DNA of 64,000 nucleotides from Arthrobacter sp. Bi26 (lineage in GTDB: Bacteria; Actinomycetota; Actinomycetes; Actinomycetales; Micrococcaceae). The stretch is taken from contig NZ_CAKKMF010000003.1 in assembly GCF_918697925.1 (NCBI RefSeq), positions 40,821 through 104,820 of the forward strand, written 5' to 3'. Below the pieces are notes generated by a model, which saw only the letters and a program-made list of their open reading frames with translations, did not search any database and was not told the origin of the DNA. A program made the translations under genes and the position numbers. Shown here piece by piece: positions 51,925 to 58,338 of the stretch (within the stretch, counting starts at the first letter, position 1; the number at the start of each line of letters is the position of its first letter).

Positions 51925-52135
51925 GCACGGGTCTGGTATCCGCACTCCTGCCGTGCTCAAGACTGCAGGACGCGGGCTCCGAGGATAGTTCATGCAGTTA
52001 CCTCACGAATCAGCACCAGTCAGTCGCCAACAATTTGAAGGCGACGACCTGGCACAGCCACCAAGACGACCGGATGAAGATCGAGTATGGGCTCATTCTG
52101 CCGGAACTCCCGGGGCTGCGGTTAGGCTTGCAGAC

Positions 52136-52768
52136 ATGGCGATCATCCACCAGGCAGAATTGCAGCCGACGAAACTTGAACTTCTCGAAAAGTGGCTGCC
52201 CAGCCAGCCGTGGTTCAAGGAGCCCGGCACGGCAGGGTTGCGCAAAGTGGGTTCCTATCGGTTCGACGACCCCGCCGGCGAGGTCGGCATAGAAACGATC
52301 ATCGTGTCTGTGGGCAGCTCCACCGTTCAAGTTCCTCTCACGTACAGGGCCCAGCCCCTGGCCGGCGCGGAACCATGGCTGGTCGGAACGATGCAGCATT
52401 CGGTTCTCGGAACGAGGTGGGTTTACGATGCCTGCGCCGATCCCATCTACGTGGCGGCATTGGCGGCGAGCATCATGCTGGGCCGGCCGCAAGCTGAGCA
52501 ATACCTCCAAAAAGGGGGGAAACAAGAACGCCTGGCCCAATCGGTCTTCGTGCAAACCACCGGACCGAAACTCGATGCAGTTCCTGAGGTCTCTTCGGCC
52601 ACACCGTGCGACACCGACGCCGGCACGGTAGTCGAGTCTGCCGGCCTCCACTTGCTCGTTATCCGGCGGCTGGACCTTAACGGGCAACCCGCCGGCCGGC
52701 TCACGCTGACCGGCAGCTGGGAAGGACAAAAGGACAACGTCAAACTCGCCGTCATAAGCGAAGCCTGA
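52136..52768 (+). CDS. Stand-alone maltokinase N-terminal cap-like protein
   Basis: 210 residues from the ATG at 52136. It matches the cap domain at the front of maltokinases (CG0192-like): IIHQAELQPTKLELLEKWLP, KVGSYRFDDPAGEVGIETII, VPLTYRAQPLAGAEPWLVGT, HSVLGTRWVYDACADPIYVA. The kinase catalytic domain is absent, and the gene ends as a complete small protein. The role of such single caps is unknown; glycogen/trehalose regulation is a guess from the domain. Confidence 0.82.
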   Translation: MAIIHQAELQPTKLELLEKWLPSQPWFKEPGTAGLRKVGSYRFDDPAGEVGIETIIVSVGSSTVQVPLTYRAQPLAGAEPWLVGTMQHSVLGTRWVYDACADPIYVAALAASIMLGRPQAEQYLQKGGKQERLAQSVFVQTTGPKLDAVPEVSSATPCDTDAGTVVESAGLHLLVIRRLDLNGQPAGRLTLTGSWEGQKDNVKLAVISEA

Positions 52769-52780
52769 CACTTTCGTGAG

Positions 52781-53938
52781 CTAGGTGCGGTCCACTCCAT
52801 CGTTCTCTCCGGGATGGTTTCTGCCTTCCGGCTGTTCATGGCCGTTCCCGTGCTGTTCCCGCAGCTCCCGCCCGCGGCGGATGTCTTCTTCCTCGCGGGC
52901 CTGGAGCTTGTCGCTCTGTTTCGTGTCCCGTGGTGGCAGCTGAATGGTCTCTTCGGCCTCGATGCCGGCCTGGAGCTGCCGTCCACGCTCCATCTCGGCG
53001 TCGAACTCGGCACCGAACAGCAGAGACATGTTCAGGATCCAGAGCCACAGCAGCGAGATGATGACGCCGCCGATCGCACCATAGGTCTTCTCGTAGCTGT
53101 TGAAGTTGGCCACGTAGAAGGCGAAGGCCAGGGACGCAAGCAGGAAAATCACCAAGGCGATTGCGGATCCCAGGCTCATCCAGCGGAACTTGGGCTGCTT
53201 TACGTTCGGGGTGGCGTAGTAGAGGATGGCGATCGCGAGGATCACGAGCAAGAAGATCACGGGCCACTTGAGAATATTCCACGCCGTCAGGACGGCCCCG
53301 CCGAGGCCGATCGCGTTGCCGACGGCCTCGGCCACCGGCCCGCTCAGCACGAGCATTGCTGAGAGCACGAGGACGATCAGAACGGTGGCAATCGTGACGC
53401 CCAGCATCGTGCCCCGAAGTTTAATAAAGGGCCGGCCCTCGTCGATTTCGTAGATCCTGTTCATTGCCCGGCCAAACGCACCGACGTAGCCGGACGCGGA
53501 CCAGAGGGCGGTGAGGATGCCGATAACCAGGGTGAGTCCGGCAGCGGAGGAGCTGCTGAGTTGCTCGACCGGCTGGCGGATCGCGTCCACCGTGTCACCG
53601 GGCGCGAATCCCTGGACGATCTCCAGAAGGGCGGATGTGGTCTTCTCGGCCTGCCCGAAAATGCCCAGCAAAGACACCAGGGCCAACAGCGCCGGGAAAA
53701 TGGAGAGCACCGAGTAGTAGGTCAGGGCTGCGGCGAGATCCGGGCACTGGTCCTTCGTGAATTCACGCAGGGTCTTCTTGGCGATGTACTTCCAGGAAGG
53801 CTTGGTGACGTCGGCGGGGCTGTCCGGTTTGCGGGAGTCGTCCGGAGCGGGCGCAGTACGGGCCTTGGCAGTGCTGCTCTCGTCCGTTTCGGCGTCGGTC
53901 ATGGAGTCATTTTCTGCCTTGGCAGGGTTCTTGGCCAT
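52781..53938 (-). CDS. YihY/BrkB family membrane protein
   Basis: 385 residues. The N-terminal ~65 residues are polar and disordered. Then the YihY core: KDQCPDLAAALTYYSVLSIF, ALWSASGYVGAFGRAMNRIY, IEIDEGRPFIKLRGTMLGV region, and MSLGSAIALVIFLLASLAFA with six or seven helices. The charged C-terminal tail (~60 residues) is rich in E, R and Q. Often annotated RNase BN, but the nuclease label is not supported for this family. ATG at 53938. Confidence 0.92.
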   Translation of the reverse strand: MAKNPAKAENDSMTDAETDESSTAKARTAPAPDDSRKPDSPADVTKPSWKYIAKKTLREFTKDQCPDLAAALTYYSVLSIFPALLALVSLLGIFGQAEKTTSALLEIVQGFAPGDTVDAIRQPVEQLSSSSAAGLTLVIGILTALWSASGYVGAFGRAMNRIYEIDEGRPFIKLRGTMLGVTIATVLIVLVLSAMLVLSGPVAEAVGNAIGLGGAVLTAWNILKWPVIFLLVILAIAILYYATPNVKQPKFRWMSLGSAIALVIFLLASLAFAFYVANFNSYEKTYGAIGGVIISLLWLWILNMSLLFGAEFDAEMERGRQLQAGIEAEETIQLPPRDTKQSDKLQAREEEDIRRGRELREQHGNGHEQPEGRNHPGENDGVDRT

Positions 53939-53967
53939 GGAAAATCCTTCTTGGGGTTAAGCGAAGT

Positions 53968-54004
53968 GGCCGGCCGCCCAGCGCATCAGCGAGGGCAGCC
54001 GGCC
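53968..54004 (-). terminator. Likely terminator hairpin after the DUF3618 operon
   Basis: GGCCGGCCGCCC (53968-53979) pairs with GGGCAGCCGGCC (53993-54004) over 12 positions with one mismatch and a 13-nt loop. It lies 16 bp after the DUF3618 stop and before the BrkB start. No T-run follows, so termination may be partial or Rho-aided. Confidence 0.55.
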
Positions 54005-54020
54005 GAATTCAGATGTGGCC

Positions 54021-54617
54021 TCAGGCCTGCTGAACGTTGCCCTTGGCTTCTGCGGTCCGATCCTTCACGTCCGCCACAGCCGTCTGACCGTCCGCCTTGA
54101 GATGATCGGTGGCGTCCGCGGCAGTGGCCTTGACGTTCTCCATGGCTTCCTGGGCGGGTTCCTTGAGTCCCTCGGCCACGTGCTTGGCGGCGTCCGTCAG
54201 TTCCGTCGTGAGTGGCTCGGCGGCGGACTTGAGGGCATCAGCAGCTTCACGCTCCTTCTGGCTGGCCGGGATCAGGGAGGACACCAGCAGTCCGGCGCCA
54301 AAGGCGATCAGCCCGGCAGCCAGCGGGTTCCCCTGGGTCTTGGCCTTCAGCTGTGTCGGCGCGGCCGCGACTGCGGAACCCGCGTCACTCACGTGCGCGC
54401 CCGCGCTTCCGGTGGCGGAGTGGACGTGGTCGGCGGTGTGGTCGGCGGCTCCCATGACTTTCTCCTTCACTCCGAAGACGGCATCTTTGACTCTGTCGGT
54501 TTGCCGCTGGACGATGTGCGACGGCGTGACCTTGTCAGCGACGGCATCCACGTTTGTGCCCAGGCGGGCGCGGGTTGCTTCAATATCTGCTCGGATGACA
54601 TCCGGATTTTCACTCAT
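54021..54617 (-). CDS. DUF3618 family protein
   Basis: 198 residues. DUF3618 start (PDVIRADIEATRARLGTNVD, AVADKVTPSHIVQRQTDRVK), one membrane segment (GLIAFGAGLLVSSLIPASQK), and a long Ala-rich helical tail of LEA-like 11-residue periodicity (KSAAEPLTTELTDAAKHVAE). Third gene of a three-gene minus-strand operon; a membrane-stress role is inferred from company. ATG at 54617. Confidence 0.88.
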   Translation of the reverse strand: MSENPDVIRADIEATRARLGTNVDAVADKVTPSHIVQRQTDRVKDAVFGVKEKVMGAADHTADHVHSATGSAGAHVSDAGSAVAAAPTQLKAKTQGNPLAAGLIAFGAGLLVSSLIPASQKEREAADALKSAAEPLTTELTDAAKHVAEGLKEPAQEAMENVKATAADATDHLKADGQTAVADVKDRTAEAKGNVQQA

Positions 54618-54635
54618 CGTGTTTCCTCGCTGGAT

Positions 54636-55049
54636 CTAAGAGTTGGGTTTAAGTGTCGGCGGGATTTCCTGCAGGGTCTCGGCGGTCCTCGGCATGCCCT
54701 TGATCGCGTTAAGTTCCTTGCGGCCCATGGTTGCCAGGACGGCGGCGGCAATTGCCCAGATGACTGCGACAACAACACCGGACCAACCCAGCCCCATCAG
54801 GTTCCCCAGCGCCCACCAGAGCGCCAAAGACAGGAACAGGAGCACAAAGTGGCCCGCGACGCCGGCGCCGGCCAGCATGCCGGTGCCTTTGCCGGCCCGG
54901 GTGGCGGACTGCTTGAGTTCGACCTTGGCTAGTTCCACTTCCTGCCGCATCAGGGTGGACATGTCCCGGGTGACTTCACCCAGCAGGTCACCTAGGGAAG
55001 ACGTTTCCGCCTTCGCGTGGGCGGCGGTGGGAGGCATTTCGCTGCTCAT
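54636..55049 (-). CDS. Holin-X/DUF1469-type phage-holin family membrane protein
   Basis: 137 residues. Actinobacterial holin-X pattern: SLGDLLGEVTRDMSTLMRQE, VELAKVELKQSATRAGKGTG, then two helices HFVLLFLSLALWWALGNLMG and WSGVVVAVIWAIAAAVLATM. Despite the name it is a chromosomal envelope protein, not a lysis holin. Its ATG overlaps the stop of the upstream gene (ATGA). Confidence 0.9.
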   Translation of the reverse strand: MSSEMPPTAAHAKAETSSLGDLLGEVTRDMSTLMRQEVELAKVELKQSATRAGKGTGMLAGAGVAGHFVLLFLSLALWWALGNLMGLGWSGVVVAVIWAIAAAVLATMGRKELNAIKGMPRTAETLQEIPPTLKPNS

Positions 55050-55927
55050 CGACGGCCGCCGTCGAACGGGTCATCGCGGAACGGATCAGCCGACCGAAGG
55101 GGCTCGCCGACCATGGGCTCTGTGGCCCTGCGGCCCGGCCCGGCGTCATGGAGTGGATCGGCAGTGCCCAACTCGGAGTCCAGGGGATTCGGAGGGTAGG
55201 TGTCCGCGAAGCCCGCCGTCGTGGTTTGCGGAGCCGGCATCTGCACCGGCGGCGGCGGAACCGCTACGCCGGTATCGGGGATCCGGCCGGCGGCGGACGT
55301 TCCGGTAGCGGTGGTGCCCGTGGTTTCGGGGGCTCCGGCGCTCAGGCTGCGGCTGAGACGCCCGGCCAGTACACCGGCTCCGGCCGCGAGCAGGAGGAAC
55401 GTGCCCGGGCGCTGGCGTGCAAAGGTTTTGACCTCGGTCAGCAGCGAACCCGGATCCCGGTCATCGAGCCATGACGCAACAGCGGCGGACCGCTCGGCGG
55501 CTTGGCGGACGACGTCGGTGGCCACGCCCGGCTGCTCGGAAGCAGCAGCCATGGAATGCAGTTCGCCAGCGACGGCTCTGAGGCCTTCGGCAACCTTCTG
55601 CTGCTGGGTTCCGGCCTGCTCAGTGAGATCTGACTTGGCCTGGTGCAGCAGGTCCCGGGCATTGGTCTTGACCTCGGCGGCGACGTGGACTGCTTCCGTC
55701 TTGGCCGTCTCGGCGACGTTTTGGGCCGCATCTGTTGCGTGGCGCTTTACGTCCGCCGCTTCTTCCCTCGCTGTCTCCTGTTTTGAGACAGCACGTTCCG
55801 TACCGTGAGCGGGCACCACGCCAACTTGAGGGGGCGCCACGCCATCTTGAGGGGGCACCACGCCATCGCCGGTGTACTGGTCCGTGGATGCTTGGGGTGT
55901 TGCCTGGGCCCATGGGTTCTGTGTCAT
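55046..55927 (-). CDS. Helical membrane-associated hypothetical protein
   Basis: 293 residues. Residues ~45-170 are an Ala/Glu/Lys-rich helix (ETAREEAADVKRHATDAAQN, VAEGLRAVAGELHSMAAASE), followed by a hydrophobic segment TFLLLAAGAGVLAGRLSRSL and a Pro/Thr-rich C-terminal tail. First gene of the operon with holin-X and DUF3618; the start region faces the operator cluster. Apolipoprotein/LEA-like in character, family unknown. Confidence 0.78.
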   Translation of the reverse strand: MTQNPWAQATPQASTDQYTGDGVVPPQDGVAPPQVGVVPAHGTERAVSKQETAREEAADVKRHATDAAQNVAETAKTEAVHVAAEVKTNARDLLHQAKSDLTEQAGTQQQKVAEGLRAVAGELHSMAAASEQPGVATDVVRQAAERSAAVASWLDDRDPGSLLTEVKTFARQRPGTFLLLAAGAGVLAGRLSRSLSAGAPETTGTTATGTSAAGRIPDTGVAVPPPPVQMPAPQTTTAGFADTYPPNPLDSELGTADPLHDAGPGRRATEPMVGEPLRSADPFRDDPFDGGRR

Positions 55928-56235
55928 CGTTGCTCTCTTTCAGGAGGGGTCCGCGTGGGATCGTGATCGTGTCTAGCGGTACCGGATGAAATTAGTAAGC
56001 ACGGTTACTAACTAGATAGTAAGCACACTTCCTATGCTGATCGCAAGGCCTTGCCGAATTTCAAACGGGGGCTTATCGCGAAAAGCGCGCAGAGTGCGGT
56101 CTTGTGCGTGAAAGTAGTAAGCATACTTGCCAAATAGATGCACGGCGTGCTTACTGTGGAGGTGGACGCCGGCTTAGTTGGCGCCGTCCCTGACACCGCG
56201 ATTTCGTCGCCACCCCAATCAGGAAGGCTCTCTTA
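55928..56235. promoter_or_regulatory. Divergent promoter region with four TAGTAAGCAC-like operator copies
   Basis: 308 bp between the divergent stress operon and the MarR gene. Four related sites: TAGTAAGCACGGTTACTA (55993-56010, a TAGTAA/TTACTA inverted repeat with 6-bp spacer), TAGTAAGCACACTTCCTA (56017-56034), TAGTAAGCATACTTGCCA (56115-56132) and an inverted core GTGCTTACT (56147-56155). The paired sites near the operon start and near the MarR start suggest autoregulation and control of the operon by that MarR protein. The binder is inferred from position only. Confidence 0.75.
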
Positions 56236-56724
56236 GTGATCCTCGCCCCTGAGCCCCACGCCCGGGACGCTTACCGGCTTCTGACCGCAGCGGCCCGTCT
56301 GGTCCAACGCCTCCACGACGATGCGCTGGCACCGTTGGGACTGACGCGTGCCGCTGTCATCGCCTTGGAAGCCGTGGCACCCCGGCCCATGTACCAGGAA
56401 CAGCTCGCCGCAAAGGTTCATGTTCAAAGCCAGACACTCGGGCGCGTTCTTGCGCGCCTGGAGGAGGGAGGGCTGGTCACTAGGACACGCAACCCCGCCG
56501 ACCGGCGCCAATTTCAGGTCCAGATTTCCGAGGCCGGAAACGCCGCCCTGCAAGCGGCCTCCGAGGCTGAGCGTGCGGCCGTGCCTGCGGACTTCGACGG
56601 GTGGGAGACCCTGTCGGAACAACTCGCCCGGTTTGTGGATTTCTTCCAGACTCCACGAACGGGAATTCCAGGCTCCAGCGCCCCCTCGGCGCCCAAGCCT
56701 GGCCCCGAAGCTTCATTGAACTAG
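56236..56724 (+). CDS. MarR-family transcriptional regulator
   Basis: 162 residues from a GTG at 56236. MarR fold: YRLLTAAARLVQRLHDDALA, TRAAVIALEAVAPRPMYQEQ, recognition helix KVHVQSQTLGRVLARLEEGG, wing VTRTRNPADRRQFQVQISEA. The C-terminal ~25 residues are a Pro/Ser tail. It diverges from the holin-X/DUF3618 operon and probably binds the TAGTAAGCAC sites between them. Confidence 0.92.
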   Translation: MILAPEPHARDAYRLLTAAARLVQRLHDDALAPLGLTRAAVIALEAVAPRPMYQEQLAAKVHVQSQTLGRVLARLEEGGLVTRTRNPADRRQFQVQISEAGNAALQAASEAERAAVPADFDGWETLSEQLARFVDFFQTPRTGIPGSSAPSAPKPGPEASLN

Positions 56725-56922
56725 CCTCCCGCGGCTGGATCCCGCTCGGCCTGCCGCCCCTGGTACGCACGGCCAGCGCCCGCTTCGATTGCAGGCAAGA
56801 CGGGCGACGGGACAGCCGCAGCAGCAGGCAGCGAGACCGGGTATTGCACGACAGTACGCATGCTGATTAAATCGCGGTTACGGCCGCATTCCACGACCGG
56901 TCTACCGAAAGGAAGTACAGTA

Positions 56923-57189
56923 ATGGGAATTCTCGCGTTCCTCATTCTCGGCCTTATCGCAGGAGCTATCGCCAAGGCGGTCCTTCCCGGCCGGCAGGGA
57001 GGCGGCTGGGTGATCACACTCGTTGTTGGCGTCGTAGGCGCAATCCTCGGCGGCTGGATAGGTTCGTTGATCTTCGGCGGAGGCCTCGCTGACTTCTTTG
57101 ACCTGCGGACCTGGCTCCTCGCCATCCTCGGGGCCGTTATTGTGCTCCTGGTCTATGGGGCCCTTGCCGGCCGCCGAAGCAGGGCATAG
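56923..57189 (+). CDS. GlsB/YeaQ/YmgE family stress membrane protein
   Basis: 88 residues from the ATG at 56923 (GAAAGGAAGTACAGTA upstream). Three glycine-rich membrane helices (LAFLILGLIAGAIAKAVLPG, GGWVITLVVGVVGAILGGWI, WLLAILGAVIVLLVYGALAG) match the transglycosylase-associated stress family. Usually general-stress induced; it stands between the MarR gene and hsp20. Confidence 0.93.
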   Translation: MGILAFLILGLIAGAIAKAVLPGRQGGGWVITLVVGVVGAILGGWIGSLIFGGGLADFFDLRTWLLAILGAVIVLLVYGALAGRRSRA

Positions 57190-57252
57190 CAGGCTCGGGC
57201 CGCAAAGTCCTCCCGCTAAGGCGTTCTTGGGCTCCGTAGACTGCTGCTGGCT

Positions 57253-57290
57253 GGTTCTGTAAGACCCCGGCAACAGGGTCTTACAGAACC
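57253..57290. terminator. Perfect 15-bp hairpin between glsB-like and hsp20 genes
   Basis: GGTTCTGTAAGACCC (57253-57267) and GGGTCTTACAGAACC (57276-57290) are exact inverse complements with an 8-nt loop. No T-run follows on either strand. It lies 64 bp after the GlsB-like stop and 77 bp before the hsp20 start, so it may end the former transcript, act as an hsp20 operator, or form a structured leader. Called a terminator with reserve. Confidence 0.5.
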
Positions 57291-57366
57291 GCAACGCCGG
57301 CTGGCCGGCGCCACCCCCGCCGCTCCGCGCCGCAGCCACCTCGGGAACCAGAGCAAGGAGATAGAC

Positions 57367-57807
57367 ATGGAAAACTTGTTCCGCCGCACCGGCATCGACG
57401 TGCCCGAACCAGTCCGGCGCTTCCTGCAGGGCGAGACAGATGCCTGGCTAAGAGTCGAGGAGTACCGGGACGGAAACACCTTGGTCGTCCGAACCGATAT
57501 TCCCGGCATCGACCCCGACAAGGACATCGATATCACCGTCACCGACGGCACCTTGCAGATTGCTGCCCGGCGCACGGAACCCGCCCACAAGGATCAACCG
57601 GGTTACCGGAGCGAAGTTCGCTACGGCGAATTTTCGCGTAGCGTCCCGCTGCCCCGCGGCGCGAACCCTGAGGCTGTTGAGGCAAGCTACATCGACGGTG
57701 TCCTCGAAATCCGCGCCCAGCTTCCGGAGCAGTCCGAAACGTCCGCCACGAAAGTCCACGTCTCCCGCGGTGGAGCCCAGTCACCGGAAGCACCCGAAAC
57801 TACGTGA
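57367..57807 (+). CDS. Hsp20/alpha-crystallin small heat-shock protein
   Basis: 146 residues from the ATG at 57367 (AAGGAGATAGAC upstream). Alpha-crystallin domain VRTDIPGIDPDKDIDITVTD, GTLQIAARRTEP, GEFSRSVPLPRGANPEAVEA, SYIDGVLEIRAQLPE. ATP-independent holdase chaperone. Probably co-transcribed with the following small gene, 32 bp downstream. Confidence 0.94.
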   Translation: MENLFRRTGIDVPEPVRRFLQGETDAWLRVEEYRDGNTLVVRTDIPGIDPDKDIDITVTDGTLQIAARRTEPAHKDQPGYRSEVRYGEFSRSVPLPRGANPEAVEASYIDGVLEIRAQLPEQSETSATKVHVSRGGAQSPEAPETT

Positions 57808-57839
57808 CCTGACCCGCACGACAGAGCGGAAGCAACCCG

Positions 57840-58187
57840 ATGACAATCAAGGTCAACAACGCGGGTCTACGTCATGCCCGGCAGCTGATCAAGGACGCGA
57901 GGCTTGCCCGGGATACCCGGGACGACTGGAGCGAGCATGCCCCCGACGCCGACCAGGAAAACGCGTTCATCGACAAGTACGGCTACACAGAGTACGGCTC
58001 GTGGCATCTGGGCGAAGACACGGAAGAAACACACGACACCAAGGGACGTTGCAGCTTTCCCTTTGGAGATTTTCGGCGGCTGCACCGCTGCGCGATTCTT
58101 GCCATCGAGAGCCGAGCCGCCCAGAACGACCACAACGACATCGCCAAAGCAGCTAAGTCCCTCCTCGACGAACTCGACAAGAACTAG
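57840..58187 (+). CDS. Conserved hypothetical protein, DUF-like, next to hsp20
   Basis: 115 residues from the ATG at 57840. The C-terminal ~65 residues (GSWHLGEDTEETHDTKGRCS, FPFGDFRRLHRCAILAIESR) resemble a short domain seen in phage-related and stress-linked small proteins; I do not recall its name or function. It follows hsp20 closely and is probably co-induced. Confidence 0.7.
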   Translation: MTIKVNNAGLRHARQLIKDARLARDTRDDWSEHAPDADQENAFIDKYGYTEYGSWHLGEDTEETHDTKGRCSFPFGDFRRLHRCAILAIESRAAQNDHNDIAKAAKSLLDELDKN

Positions 58188-58338
58188 ACCCGGGCTCGTC
58201 TGGCCTTCGGGCGGCTCTGGCGGGGCTCTCCCCCGGGCCCTCCGATCCAGCTATGGCCTCTTGCCTGTGGCAGTGCCAGTATGTTGGGCATCAGGCTCAA
58301 TCAAGACACCCCGGCCCGGGCAGAAGGGACGCACGGTC

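Noticed and set aside
54636..55049. Holin as sign of a prophage or eCIS lysis gene
   Set aside because: It is the chromosomal actinobacterial holin-X type in an envelope-stress operon, with no phage genes around it and 36 kb from the eCIS.
57904..58338. Upstream extension of the Rph-like frame
   Set aside because: It overlaps the small gene after hsp20 in another frame and lacks similarity; the ATG at 58339 has a ribosome site and the family start.
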